Positions 18,668-27,093 are shown, numbered from the stretch's first letter. The stretch: 64,000 nucleotides of DNA from an uncultured Clostridia bacterium (GCA_937893125.1 CALBHW010000059.1:42717-106716), one strand, 5' to 3'. Numbers and translations: made by a program. The notes: a model not told the origin generated them from the letters alone.

Positions 18668-19639
18668 ATGGAAGTAAAAAATATCGCAGTTTTAACAAGT
18701 GGTGGCGACGCGCAAGGGATGAACACTGCAATAAACATTATTGTTAGAGTGGCGCGCGCAAGACGAATTTGGGTTTATGGTGTTTTGGAAGGATATAAGG
18801 GACTTTTTAATGACCAATTTGTTCAACTTGACGAGCAAATAGTTGAAAATATCGGCTTTATGGGCGGAAGTTTTCTTAAAACGTCAAGATTTGTAGACTT
18901 TAAGAATCCTTCTGTCGTAAAAAAATCAGCAGAAAATTTAAAAGCACGCAACATCGACGCACTTATCGTGCTTGGCGGTGACGGGTCATATAAGGGAGCA
19001 CTAGACCTTGTTAAAGAAGGAGTGAATGTAATTTGTATCCCAGCGACAATTGATAATGACCTTAGATATACGTCGCGTTGTCTTGGATTTGACACGGCAG
19101 TCAACAATTCTTGCAAGTATATAGAAGATGTAAAACAAACAATGGACGCTTTAAGCCGCGGTGTTGTATTTGAAGTCATGGGAAGATATTGCGGAGATAT
19201 AGCGCTTTATAGCGCTTGTTCGACAGCGTGCGACTTAATTGCCGTTCCTGAAAAACCAACGACTGAAAAAGAAATCATTGAAAAGGTTAAACTTCACATA
19301 AAAAGAACAAATAAAGCGCCTACAATTGTTGTTGCAGAGCATCAATTTGACGTCGTTGATTTGTCTAAAAAACTTACCAAGGAGACGGGCGTCGACTTTA
19401 AATATTCAATTGTTGGCTACATTCAACGCGGGGGCGCACCTTCCGTTCTAGATAAAGCTCTTGCAATGCAATTCGCAGTTAAAGCGGTCAATTTGATTGA
19501 AAAAGGCATATTTAACCGCGCAATTGGCTATAAAGACGATGTTGCATTTGATATGGATTTAAGTGACGCACTAAAAAGCGAATATAATTTCAATTACGAC
19601 CTTTTGCAACTTTTCTATTCGTTAAACGAAAAGAATTAG
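18668..19639 (+). CDS. pfkA: 6-phosphofructokinase
   Basis: PfkA phosphorylates fructose 6-phosphate in glycolysis. The 323-residue sequence shows the family order: TSGGDAQGMN (10-19), MGGSFLKTSR (65-74), GGDGS (103-107), IPATIDND (124-131) with the catalytic aspartate D129, EVMGRYCGDIAL, and GYIQRGG. Glycine at position 106 after GGD is the form found in ATP-dependent enzymes. Two changes are visible: AQ replaces the usual SP in TSGGDSPGMN, and alanine replaces glycine in PGTIDND. The gene follows dnaE by 70 bases with AAAAAGGAAAGAG as binding site, so the two may be cotranscribed. A hairpin terminator follows. Confidence 0.95.
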   Translation: MEVKNIAVLTSGGDAQGMNTAINIIVRVARARRIWVYGVLEGYKGLFNDQFVQLDEQIVENIGFMGGSFLKTSRFVDFKNPSVVKKSAENLKARNIDALIVLGGDGSYKGALDLVKEGVNVICIPATIDNDLRYTSRCLGFDTAVNNSCKYIEDVKQTMDALSRGVVFEVMGRYCGDIALYSACSTACDLIAVPEKPTTEKEIIEKVKLHIKRTNKAPTIVVAEHQFDVVDLSKKLTKETGVDFKYSIVGYIQRGGAPSVLDKALAMQFAVKAVNLIEKGIFNRAIGYKDDVAFDMDLSDALKSEYNFNYDLLQLFYSLNEKN

Positions 19640-19730
19640 TGCGAAAATTTTAAAGACAAGCACTTAATTTTTTTTAAAGTTGTAACAAAATAAAATTTGG
19701 CTAAAACTTATTAAAAGTATTATTTTACAA

Positions 19731-19768
19731 AAAAATATCTAGTTAAGAGTGCATAATTAGATATTTTT
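19731..19768 (+). terminator. Terminator between pfkA and the convergent small gene
   Basis: AAAAATATCTAGTTA and TAATTAGATATTTTT pair along 15 bases with one mismatch. A/T runs on both sides suit termination in both directions. Confidence 0.7.
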
Positions 19769-19810
19769 CTTTTATTGTCAAAAACACTTTTATAATGTTT
19801 GTTAAAAAAA

Positions 19811-20071
19811 CTATCTTGACATATCTTCAATTACAAGTTTGTCAAATCTTACGCTTTCGGGAAAATCGCTTGGGGTGAAAGTTGTGTTTCTAAATTGTAA
19901 AAAGTGTGCAAGATGTTTTGTAACGACAATTGGAGTCGCAATGTCCAACTTTTCGCACATTGGAGTTAAATAGTCAAAAAATTTATAAATATCAAAAGTG
20001 GACGCGTCTTCATAGACCGTGTCTTTGATTATTTTTTCATTTTTCATAACTTTTGCCCAAATTCTGACCAT
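19811..20071 (-). CDS. Conserved-looking hypothetical protein, 86 residues
   Basis: The ATG at 20071 is preceded by AAAAGGAG. The product is soluble, starts MVRIWAKVMKNEKIIKD, and has a two-part layout: a short beta-rich N-terminus (about 1-28) and a helical stretch with FDYLTPMCEKLDIATPIVV followed by a basic/aromatic tail. No membrane segment, signal peptide or metal cluster is visible. The function is not recognised. It lies alone on the minus strand, convergent with pfkA and divergent from greA. Confidence 0.75.
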   Translation of the reverse strand: MVRIWAKVMKNEKIIKDTVYEDASTFDIYKFFDYLTPMCEKLDIATPIVVTKHLAHFLQFRNTTFTPSDFPESVRFDKLVIEDMSR

Positions 20072-20386
20072 AATTTCTCCTTTTTAGTGCTAAAACATTT
20101 CATTTATTATAGCAAACATTTTATTTTTGCGCTATTTATTTTTAACAACTATTTTACTTTTTCATAAAATAGTATATCAATATTTGATTGAGTAATGGGA
20201 AATAGTAAAAAAAGACAATAAAAGATGGTTGAATTAAAAAGGGAAAAGTAAATAAAAATAATAAGAGTTTTGTCTTGTATATAAGTCACTTTTAGATTTC
20301 AAAACTATTCTTAAAATAAGTCATAATTAAAAAAATAATAAAATAATTTTAATAAAAAACAAATTTTATGAATTAAAAGAATTTTC
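20072..20386. other. AT-rich spacer upstream of greA
   Basis: ATTATA at 20106-20111 reads TATAAT on the minus strand and may be the -10 for the small gene ending at 19811. The rest is low-complexity AT-rich sequence with no ORF, repeat or RNA recognised. Confidence 0.4.
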
Positions 20387-20415
20387 TTGACATAAAATAT
20401 ATAATCAACTATAAT
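20387..20415 (+). promoter_or_regulatory. Consensus sigma-A promoter of greA
   Basis: TTGACA, exactly 17 bases, then TATAAT: both hexamers are perfect. The leader of about 90 bases contains two copies of GTATTGC and ends in AGGAGG before the ATG. Confidence 0.9.
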
Positions 20416-20514
20416 TGTCGTTGCGAGTTTAAGAGAATATGTGAAATTTGAGATGTTGTATTGCTTAAAAAGGCGGTATTGCATTTTTTTTAAAACTTAA
20501 ACCAGGAGGTAAAA

Positions 20515-20997
20515 ATGGAAAACGAAATTTATCTAACAAAGGAAGGCTACAAGGCTTTACAAGAAAGGCTCGATTACCTTAAATCAACAAAAAGGGACGA
20601 AGTCTCAAAAAGAATCGGTATTGCAAGAGAATTTGGCGACCTTAGCGAGAATTCAGAATATGATGCAGCAAAGGAAGAACAAGCACAACTCGAACAAGAG
20701 ATTTTGGAAATTGAAAATAAACTCAGATTTGGCAAAGTTATTGACAAAAAGACTATTGATACTAGCGTAGTAAACGCTGGTTGTACGGTCAGACTTAAAG
20801 ACCTTGATTTTGACGATGAGTTTGAATATAAGATTGTTGGCTCGACAGAGAGCGACCCTTCAAAAGGAATTATCTCCAACGAGTCGCCAGTAGGCAAGGC
20901 TCTTCTTGGTAAGAAAAAGTGTGACAAAGTTATGGTTATCCTTCCACAAAACAACAACGCAACAATTCGCCTTGAAATCCTTGACATTAAAGCGTAA
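20515..20997 (+). CDS. greA: Transcript cleavage factor GreA
   Basis: GreA enters the RNA polymerase secondary channel and stimulates cleavage of backtracked RNA. The 160-residue length is normal. The N-terminal coiled coil carries LTKEGYKALQERLDYL and the tip segment with GDLSENSEYDAAKEEQ, including the acidic residues that position the catalytic metal. The C-terminal FKBP-like part includes the EYKIVGSTE segment and ISNESPVGKALLG. The strong promoter and AGGAGG site predict high expression. It is monocistronic with its own terminator. Confidence 0.97.
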   Translation: MENEIYLTKEGYKALQERLDYLKSTKRDEVSKRIGIAREFGDLSENSEYDAAKEEQAQLEQEILEIENKLRFGKVIDKKTIDTSVVNAGCTVRLKDLDFDDEFEYKIVGSTESDPSKGIISNESPVGKALLGKKKCDKVMVILPQNNNATIRLEILDIKA

Positions 20998-21024
20998 AAA
21001 TTGTTTATAAAGTTAAAACCATAA

Positions 21025-21055
21025 AAAGAAGCGTATCGTTTAGATGCGCTTCTTT
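21025..21055 (+). terminator. greA terminator
   Basis: AAAGAAGCGTATC and GATGCGCTTCTTT form a 13-bp stem with one G-U pair and a five-base loop. Confidence 0.85.
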
Positions 21056-21127
21056 GTAATAAAGTTGATTTTAGAAAAAAAGTTTAAAATTGTGGTTATT
21101 AAAAAACTTTTCAAATATTTTTTTTTG

Positions 21128-21136
21128 TGATATTAT
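21128..21136 (+). promoter_or_regulatory. Extended -10 promoter of holB operon
   Basis: TGATATTAT sits 18 bases before the ATG at 21155, so the leader would be only about 12 bases if that start is used. Confidence 0.45.
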
Positions 21137-21154
21137 GATATGTAGAATAGGCGT

Positions 21155-22159
21155 ATGGGGATAAAACCTTGTAAAAAGACCTATTTTGAAAAAAAAATGA
21201 TAGAATTTAGCGATTTAATTAGTAAAAATATTCAATATAAAGAACTTATTTCGCAAACGCAAAACTGTGCGTCTTTTTTGTTTTCGTCGCCAGATGAGGT
21301 GTTGGTGACAAATTTTTCGTATATGTTTGCAAAGTTTTTACTTTGCTCGAGCGAAAATAAACCTTGCGGATTATGTGAAAATTGCAAAAAAGTTGACCTT
21401 TTATCTCATAGCGACCTTATTATTTATCCTAAAAACCACAAGGGGATATTGGTCGAAGATATTAAAAATTTGATTGATAATGTATATCTTTCGCCTGTTG
21501 AAAGTGACAAAAAGGTGTTTGTTTTGAACAATTTTTCGCTTGCGACCATACAATCGCAAAATAAATTGCTTAAAATTCTCGAAGAACCACCTAGAAATGT
21601 TTATATAATTTTAAATGTAACAAACGAAAGTAAAGTCTTGCCAACGATTTTTTCTAGGTGCAAAAAAATTAGATTAAACAAACTTAGTGACGATGAAATT
21701 GTTTTGGCGCTAAAAGACAAAGCGACAGACAGTGTCGTTGACCTCGCGACGGGGGATTTAACTAAGGCGCTAAACTTTTCAAAAGATACGTATTTTGTTG
21801 AAACTTACAAAGCTTGCCTTGATACATTAAAAAATATGAAAGACAGTAAAATGGTGCTTAATTTTAGCACTAGGCTCGTGAGTAAAAAGGGCGAAATAGG
21901 GACTGTTCTTACCATTTTAGAGTCTTTTTATCGCGATATGCTTTTAATTAGATTAGGGCAAGAGAGCCTTGTCAAAAATCAAAATATTTTATTAGAATTA
22001 AAAACAATTTCGCTAGATTACGACGCCGACGCTATCGATAAAATTATAAAAAAACTTTACGAAGTTAAACGCGCGGTTGATTTTAATTGCAATGAAAGTT
22101 ATCTAATTGACAACCTTTTGTTGTACATTTTGGAGGTAAAATATTTATGCAAATTGTAG
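21155..22159 (+). CDS. holB: DNA polymerase III delta' subunit
   Basis: Delta-prime is a rigid part of the clamp loader. The product has the AAA+ outline with a degenerate Walker A region (the usual GxxGxGK is replaced by SSPDEV), as expected for this subunit. It also has the four-cysteine zinc cluster CSSENKPCGLCENC, the ILVEDIKNL helix, ATIQSQNKLLKILEEPP and the sensor segment TIFSRCKKIRL. The first 14 residues from the ATG at 21155 do not resemble the family. The ATG at 21197, which gives MIEFSDL, is an equally good or better start, and neither has a clear ribosome binding site. The 3' end overlaps ricT by 13 bases, so the pair is translationally coupled. Confidence 0.9.
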   Translation: MGIKPCKKTYFEKKMIEFSDLISKNIQYKELISQTQNCASFLFSSPDEVLVTNFSYMFAKFLLCSSENKPCGLCENCKKVDLLSHSDLIIYPKNHKGILVEDIKNLIDNVYLSPVESDKKVFVLNNFSLATIQSQNKLLKILEEPPRNVYIILNVTNESKVLPTIFSRCKKIRLNKLSDDEIVLALKDKATDSVVDLATGDLTKALNFSKDTYFVETYKACLDTLKNMKDSKMVLNFSTRLVSKKGEIGTVLTILESFYRDMLLIRLGQESLVKNQNILLELKTISLDYDADAIDKIIKKLYEVKRAVDFNCNESYLIDNLLLYILEVKYLCKL

Positions 22160-23235
22160 AAGTTAGATTGAAATTCGATAGTAGATTATATACTCTTTTT
22201 AACAACAAATTTGACCTTAAAAAGGGCGATTTTGTCGTGTGCGAAAGTGCTGTTGGGGAAAGTTACGGACAAGTTGAATGTGTGAAAGATTTTCACGAGA
22301 AGTTGCCAGATGACGCAAAAAATATTTTAAGAATTGCAAACGAAGCGGACGCAAAACATTACGAAGATGTTGTCCAAAAATCGCGTGAAGCGGTTAAAAC
22401 AACGGAAGAACTTGTAAAAAGACTTGGTCTTGAAATGAATGTCGTTAACGCGGAATATTCTTTTGATTTGTCAAAAGTTGTTATAGATTTTATTGCGGAA
22501 GATAGAGTTGATTTTCGCGACCTTATAAAAGAACTCGTATCTACACTTAAAACAAGAATCGAACTTAAACAAATCGGCATTCGCGAGCAGGCAAAAATTG
22601 TAGGTGGAATCGGAATCTGCGGACGTCCTTGTTGTTGTAGCTCATATTTAAAGGATTTTGAAAAGGTGTCAATTAAAATGGCAAAAGTTCAAGGACTTGC
22701 ACTTAATCCACAAAAAATTAGTGGCGCGTGCGGACGACTTATGTGTTGCCTTAGTTACGAAAACGAATTTTATTCGGATATGTCAAAAAATATGCCAAAA
22801 ATCAATAGCGAAGTTGAGACAAATGACGGAAAAGGAACTGTAGTTTATCAAAATATGTTAAAGGAAACTGTTTCAGTGAAGTTTGTTGATAATGACGGAA
22901 CAACAACAATAAAGGACTACAATTTAAAGGATATAAAATTTAAGTCGCAAGTTAAGCCTTCAAATGAAACGGTTTTAAGTGCAAAAGAAGAAAACAGAAA
23001 ACAAGTTGAAAATAAAGAAAATTTACAAAAAAGTGCAAAAAATATAAATAAATCAACAAAAATTGACCAAAAAACAAGTAAAAGCAACCAAAACCCAGGT
23101 AAAACAAGCGAAAAACATAATAATGTTAAAACGCAAGAAAAGGACGCGAAACCAAATAAAACAGATAAAAAGGTCAATTTTAATCAAAAGAAACCAAATA
23201 GAAAGAAATTTCATTTGGGCAAAGAGAGCAAATAA
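22147..23235 (+). CDS. ricT: PSP1-domain protein RicT (YaaT)
   Basis: RicT works with RicA and RicF in an iron-sulfur complex that, in Bacillus, promotes maturation of RNAs by RNase Y and affects sporulation and competence. The PSP1 domain covers roughly residues 1-230. The cluster ligands are visible as CGRPCCCSS and CGRLMCC in the GICGRPCC and ISGACGRLMCCLSYE segments. Residues about 275-362 form a lysine-, asparagine- and serine-rich low-complexity tail that could bind RNA. Order holB-ricT-trmN6 is common in Firmicutes. The start overlaps holB, and the stop overlaps the trmN6 start by one base. Confidence 0.94.
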   Translation: MQIVEVRLKFDSRLYTLFNNKFDLKKGDFVVCESAVGESYGQVECVKDFHEKLPDDAKNILRIANEADAKHYEDVVQKSREAVKTTEELVKRLGLEMNVVNAEYSFDLSKVVIDFIAEDRVDFRDLIKELVSTLKTRIELKQIGIREQAKIVGGIGICGRPCCCSSYLKDFEKVSIKMAKVQGLALNPQKISGACGRLMCCLSYENEFYSDMSKNMPKINSEVETNDGKGTVVYQNMLKETVSVKFVDNDGTTTIKDYNLKDIKFKSQVKPSNETVLSAKEENRKQVENKENLQKSAKNINKSTKIDQKTSKSNQNPGKTSEKHNNVKTQEKDAKPNKTDKKVNFNQKKPNRKKFHLGKESK

Positions 23236-23906
23236 TGGTTGATATAAATCAAAACCAATTTTATATAAAAGATGACGAAAAGTTAGAACCACTCTTGATT
23301 GGTGATTATAAAATTTTGCAAAGTAGCAAAAAATATAGATTTTCACGTGATAGTGTTCTTTTGGCGGACTTTTGCGAAATTAAGAAAAGTGATTTTGTTG
23401 TTGATTTTTGCTCAGGAAGTGGAATTGTAGCCTTTTTGGTTAAAATTAACAAAAATCCCTATAAAATTGTTGGGCTTGAAATCGATAGTGAGTTTGTAGA
23501 TATGGCTAATAGGTCTAAGATGTACAACAAGTTTGATAATGTTGACTTTATAAACGGAGATGTGAAACTTGCAACAAATTTCTTTAAAAAGGGAAGTGTC
23601 GATGTTATTACTTGCAACCCACCTTACTACAAAAATCTTCCAACAAACACAATTTGTCAAAATGAGCGCGCAAAGTATGAAGTTGAATTGAATTTAGAAA
23701 ATTTACTTAAAAGTGCAAGTGATATTTTAAAAACTAATGGAAAACTTTTTATGAGTTATAGAGTGGATAGGCTTCAAGAACTGTGCGTTGTCGCAAAAGA
23801 AAATAACTTATGCTTAAAAAAGATCAAATTTATAAAAGAATCAAACAACAACATTATGCTTGCCAAGTTTGTAAAAAATGGTAAATATGGCGTGAAAATC
23901 GAATAA
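23235..23906 (+). CDS. trmN6: tRNA1(Val) adenine-37 N6-methyltransferase-like protein
   Basis: This is a class I SAM-dependent methyltransferase of 223 residues. Motif I is VVDFCSGSGIVAFL and the catalytic motif IV is CNPPYY, the NPPY form used to methylate exocyclic amino groups of adenine. The N-terminus has YRFSRDSVLLADF, which resembles the YfiC/TrmN6 family signature. In many Firmicutes rsmI follows directly, but here the next genes are spmB/spmA on the other strand. Substrate assignment is by family. Confidence 0.88.
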   Translation: MVDINQNQFYIKDDEKLEPLLIGDYKILQSSKKYRFSRDSVLLADFCEIKKSDFVVDFCSGSGIVAFLVKINKNPYKIVGLEIDSEFVDMANRSKMYNKFDNVDFINGDVKLATNFFKKGSVDVITCNPPYYKNLPTNTICQNERAKYEVELNLENLLKSASDILKTNGKLFMSYRVDRLQELCVVAKENNLCLKKIKFIKESNNNIMLAKFVKNGKYGVKIE

Positions 23907-24015
23907 TTTTGCTTATTTTTCAGGGAGTGAGTAAATTTTACCTTTTATACTCCAATTATAAAAAAGTTTTTTTAAAAAATTTAAGTAGAAGTGTAACAAC
24001 TTTTACTTATTTTTT

Positions 24016-24522
24016 TTACATAAATCTACATAATAGACAACTTATAACCGTTCCTGCAAGGGTTGCAATTAGTGCACAAGGGACGGCATAAAAAAGGCGT
24101 TTGACTTTTACTTGTGAAAGGTAAAGTGTTGTTACATAAAATACCGTGTCGCAACTTCCGACAATGACGCTTGCACATCTCCCTATATAACTATCCACAC
24201 CATAAGTTGAGAAAATGTCATTTAAAATTGCAAGACTGCCATTCCCAGAAAAGGGCTTTAGAAGCACAAGTTCACAAAGTTCACTAGGGATACCAATTAA
24301 GTTAAATGCGGGCGAAATAAAATGTGCAATAAGGGAAGCTAGTCCACTTATTCTAATAAATTGCACCATAATCATTATTGTGACAAGATAGGGAAAAATG
24401 CTTACAACAAGCGGGATGCTTTGTTTTGCGCCACCAATAAAAGAACTATAAACATTGACTTTTTTCATTTTTGCATAAACAAAAGTGAAAAGTATTAAAA
24501 CGGGAAGAAGATATATACTCAT
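24016..24522 (-). CDS. spmB: Spore maturation protein B
   Basis: SpmB acts with SpmA to dehydrate the spore core and give heat resistance. The 168-residue membrane protein has a nucleoside-transporter gate-like domain: several hydrophobic helices, KQSIPLVVSIFPYLV near residue 35, the conserved-looking LLKPFSGNGSLAIL, and the GSCDTVFYVTTLY stretch. The start ATG at 24522 overlaps the TGA of a 42-codon ORF upstream (24519-24647), which in turn overlaps the spmA stop. All three are probably one translationally coupled mRNA. Confidence 0.95.
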   Translation of the reverse strand: MSIYLLPVLILFTFVYAKMKKVNVYSSFIGGAKQSIPLVVSIFPYLVTIMIMVQFIRISGLASLIAHFISPAFNLIGIPSELCELVLLKPFSGNGSLAILNDIFSTYGVDSYIGRCASVIVGSCDTVFYVTTLYLSQVKVKRLFYAVPCALIATLAGTVISCLLCRFM

Positions 24523-24647
24523 TTGAATCCTTTATTTTTTGAAGGTTTTTGAGCCTTTATTTTTAAAATGCAATCTTTTGTAAGACTACTAAAAATTTTT
24601 AAAGTGACAAAAAGAGAAATGTTTATAAATGCAATTAAATATCTCAT
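24519..24647 (-). CDS. 42-residue ORF coupled between spmA and spmB
   Basis: ATGA overlaps link this ORF to spmA (ATG 24645-24647 over TGA 24644-24646) and to spmB (TGA over the ATG at 24522). The predicted peptide has a hydrophobic first half (MRYLIAFINISLFVTLKIF) and a basic second half rich in lysine. It could be a one-helix membrane protein with a cytoplasmic basic tail. The exact stop-start coupling at both ends is the main evidence that it is translated. No family is recognised. The alternative is a degenerate spacer translated only to carry ribosomes to spmB. Confidence 0.55.
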   Translation of the reverse strand: MRYLIAFINISLFVTLKIFSSLTKDCILKIKAQKPSKNKGFK

Positions 24648-25216
24648 TTTTTTGCTCTTTTTTTTCTATATTTTTCGCATAAAAGTGCAAGCGCTATGCC
24701 TACTACTGTCGTCAAAATTGCTGAAATGATTGTCGGAAGGATTATGCTACTTGCACTAGCACTTCCTGCCGTTATTCTAAGACCTATAACGGTCGTCGGC
24801 AAAATTTGCATTGAAGTTGACGCGAAAATTATAAGCATCATCATAGGTCTATTGGCGTCACCGCTACCGTCGTCAAGACGTTTCATAGCGCGCATTCCTA
24901 GTGGAGTTGCAGCGCCACCCATACCTAAAATATTACAGGAAATGTTCATACAAATAAGTTCGTTTGTTTCTTCGTCCAAATTTCCAAAAATTTTTCTAGT
25001 AACTGGCGTCAAAAATTTTGACAATTTTTTATTCATTCCGCTGTCCTCCATAACCTGTAAAATCCCAAGCCACACGGAATAAATGGCGCAAAGGCTAAGA
25101 CAAAGTTTTAATGTGCTTTCACTTGCTTCTAGCATGGACGGAAGGACGATTTCGGGGTTAATATATAGCAAAATACATATGGACACTACAATGAGCCAAA
25201 ACCAAATTTTATTCAT
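24644..25216 (-). CDS. spmA: Spore maturation protein A
   Basis: The 190-residue membrane protein pairs with SpmB in spore core dehydration. Visible features are the N-terminal helix, LSLCAIYSVWLGILQVMEDS, the conserved-looking NISCNILGMGGAATPLGMRA, MMMLIIFASTSMQILPTTVI, and a last helix followed by the basic tail YRKKRAKK. Its promoter region is divergent from tatD, with 65 bases between the two start codons. No clear Shine-Dalgarno precedes the ATG at 25216. Confidence 0.95.
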   Translation of the reverse strand: MNKIWFWLIVVSICILLYINPEIVLPSMLEASESTLKLCLSLCAIYSVWLGILQVMEDSGMNKKLSKFLTPVTRKIFGNLDEETNELICMNISCNILGMGGAATPLGMRAMKRLDDGSGDANRPMMMLIIFASTSMQILPTTVIGLRITAGSASASSIILPTIISAILTTVVGIALALLCEKYRKKRAKK

Positions 25217-25266
25217 AATAATACTTATGTTTTTTCAAAAAAGACTATGCAAAAAAAGTTGTCCCG

Positions 25267-25275
25267 TGATATAAT
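25267..25275 (+). promoter_or_regulatory. Extended -10 promoter of tatD, predicting a leaderless mRNA
   Basis: TGATATAAT is a perfect extended -10. Its last base is only six bases before the tatD ATG at 25282, so transcription is expected to start at or next to the A of the ATG. Confidence 0.6.
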
Positions 25276-25281
25276 ACAAAT

Positions 25282-26043
25282 ATGTTAGATGCACATTGTC
25301 ATATTTATGACTCAAAATTAGACGATAAAAGAGACGAAATACTAAAAAATTTGTCGCAAACTGGACAAATTTGCATTTGTAGTAGCGACAACGTCGAAAA
25401 TAGTAAAAAAAGTGTCGAACTTGCCCAAAAATACGATTTTATCTACGCTACTGTTGGCACACATCCACACGAAGTAGAACAATTTTTAGATTCCGATTTA
25501 GACATTTATCGGGAAATGTTAAAAAGCAAAAAAGTTGTTGCTGTTGGGGAAATTGGGCTTGATTATTATTATGATAAAGACATAAAAGAAAAGCAAAAAG
25601 AAGTCCTTGTGAAACAAATTAAATTTGCGGATGAGGTAAATAAACCTTGCGTTTTTCACATTCGCGAAGCAACAGAAGATTTTATAAATATTCTTAAAGA
25701 GAATAAAAAATATTTTAAACGACCTTCGATGATTCATTCGTTTAGCGGGAGCATTGAGACTGCAAAATTCTATCTTGATATGGGTTTATATATTTCCATA
25801 AATGGAATAGCAACCTTTAAAAATGCGGGCAAGATTTTAGATGTTATAAAATTTGTTCCACTTGAAAAAATGCTTATAGAAACAGACAGTCCATATTTAA
25901 CGCCCGTTCCACATCGTGGAGAGACAAATAGACCCGAATATGTCTATTTTGTGGCACAAAAGATTGCTGAAATCAAGGGCGAAAGCGTAGAAAAAGTGAT
26001 AACACAAACTGAAAACAACGCAAAAAAGCTTTTTAGCATTTAA
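25282..26043 (+). CDS. tatD: TatD-family metal-dependent hydrolase
   Basis: TatD enzymes are TIM-barrel nucleases that use divalent metal; proposed roles include DNA repair and 3'-5' exonuclease activity. The 253 residues carry the metal motifs DAHCH (3-7), VGTHPHE, AVGEIGLDYYYD, VFHIREA, MIHSFSGS and ETDSPYLTPVPHRGETN, all intact. No ribosome binding site is present upstream, in line with the predicted leaderless transcript. TatD before rsmA is a common order in Firmicutes. Confidence 0.95.
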   Translation: MLDAHCHIYDSKLDDKRDEILKNLSQTGQICICSSDNVENSKKSVELAQKYDFIYATVGTHPHEVEQFLDSDLDIYREMLKSKKVVAVGEIGLDYYYDKDIKEKQKEVLVKQIKFADEVNKPCVFHIREATEDFINILKENKKYFKRPSMIHSFSGSIETAKFYLDMGLYISINGIATFKNAGKILDVIKFVPLEKMLIETDSPYLTPVPHRGETNRPEYVYFVAQKIAEIKGESVEKVITQTENNAKKLFSI

Positions 26044-26087
26044 TTTGACTGGCACAAAATTAGCCATTTTTTGATGTAAAAATGAGT

Positions 26088-26120
26088 GTTATCCACAAAA
26101 AATGCGTTACTGTGGATAAC
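26088..26120. promoter_or_regulatory. Inverted pair of perfect DnaA boxes
   Basis: TTATCCACA (26089-26097) and its complement TGTGGATAA (26111-26119) are both perfect DnaA-box consensus sequences, arranged as an inverted repeat with 13 bases between. The arms extend to GTTATCCACA/TGTGGATAAC, so the RNA could also fold into a hairpin. The pair lies 27 bases before the rsmA ATG. Confidence 0.7.
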
Positions 26121-26146
26121 TTTAAATTAAAAAAGGGAAGAACAAA

Positions 26147-26956
26147 ATGCAAGATAAAAATTTTAAATTTAAAAAAGAATTTGGGCAAAACTTTATCTTT
26201 GATAAAGTCTTTTTGTCATCTCTTGTGAAATCTTTTTCTTTAGACCCAAAGTCAAATATCTTAGAAATTGGCGCTGGAATGGGAACATTAAGCGAATGTT
26301 TGGCAGAGAATTTTAAAAGAGTTGTTAGTTTTGAAATTGACAAAACTTTGACGGAGCATTTGGGAAAAGTTGAAAGTAGACACGGCAATTTGCATTTTGT
26401 TTTCCAAGATGTTTTAAAGGAAAACATAAATAAAATTGACGACATTTTTGGTGGCGAAAAATATTTTCTTATTGCAAATCTTCCTTATTACATTACTTCA
26501 CCTATAATTTTTAAATTTTTGCTTGAAACAAATAATCTACTTGAAATGTTTGTTATGGTACAAAAAGAGGTTGGTGTGCGTTTTTGTGGGGAAGTTGGGT
26601 CAAAAGATTACGGTGTTCCGACTGTTATTTTAAACACTTTTGGGGAAACTAGCATCGTTAAAAATGTGGGTAGAAAATTGTTTACCCCACCGCCAAAAGT
26701 TGATTCGTGTATTATTAAAATCAGCCTAAATAAGAACAAATTTGATATTGACTTACCATCTCAATACCATAAATTTGTAAGTGCGTGTTTTGTCGCTAAA
26801 AGAAAGACTTTGTATAATAATCTTTGTATGTCGGGAATTGATAAAAAAGCAGCAAAAGAGTTGATTTTGGGGCTTAATCTAAAAGAAAATGTACGGCCAG
26901 AAGAAGTTTCTTGTGAAAATTATGTAAAACTTTACAAAATGATTTATTCAAAATAA
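26147..26956 (+). CDS. rsmA: 16S rRNA dimethyladenosine transferase
   Basis: RsmA (KsgA) dimethylates two adjacent adenosines near the 3' end of 16S rRNA during small-subunit assembly. The 269-residue protein has KKEFGQNFIFD, the SAM motif LEIGAGMGTLSE, the acidic FEIDKTL and the catalytic NLPYYITSP. The C-terminal domain includes FTPPPKVDS and FVAKRKTLYNNL. Start ATG follows AAAAAGGGAAG. The DnaA-box pair directly upstream could make its transcription respond to DnaA. Confidence 0.97.
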   Translation: MQDKNFKFKKEFGQNFIFDKVFLSSLVKSFSLDPKSNILEIGAGMGTLSECLAENFKRVVSFEIDKTLTEHLGKVESRHGNLHFVFQDVLKENINKIDDIFGGEKYFLIANLPYYITSPIIFKFLLETNNLLEMFVMVQKEVGVRFCGEVGSKDYGVPTVILNTFGETSIVKNVGRKLFTPPPKVDSCIIKISLNKNKFDIDLPSQYHKFVSACFVAKRKTLYNNLCMSGIDKKAAKELILGLNLKENVRPEEVSCENYVKLYKMIYSK

Positions 26957-27059
26957 TATAAAAAACACACTTTCAAAAGGAAATTCACATATAAATAACA
27001 TAGTTTTACAAAAGTCGTCTTTTTTTGACAAAAGGCGGAAAGAATTTTGTAAAAAATTT

Positions 27060-27068
27060 TGTTATTAT
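27060..27068 (+). promoter_or_regulatory. Extended -10 promoter of the 27094 gene
   Basis: TGTTATTAT lies 26 bases before the GTG start, with AGGAAGGTG between. Confidence 0.5.
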
Positions 27069-27093
27069 ATAAAAAACTTTAGGAAGGTGTAAT

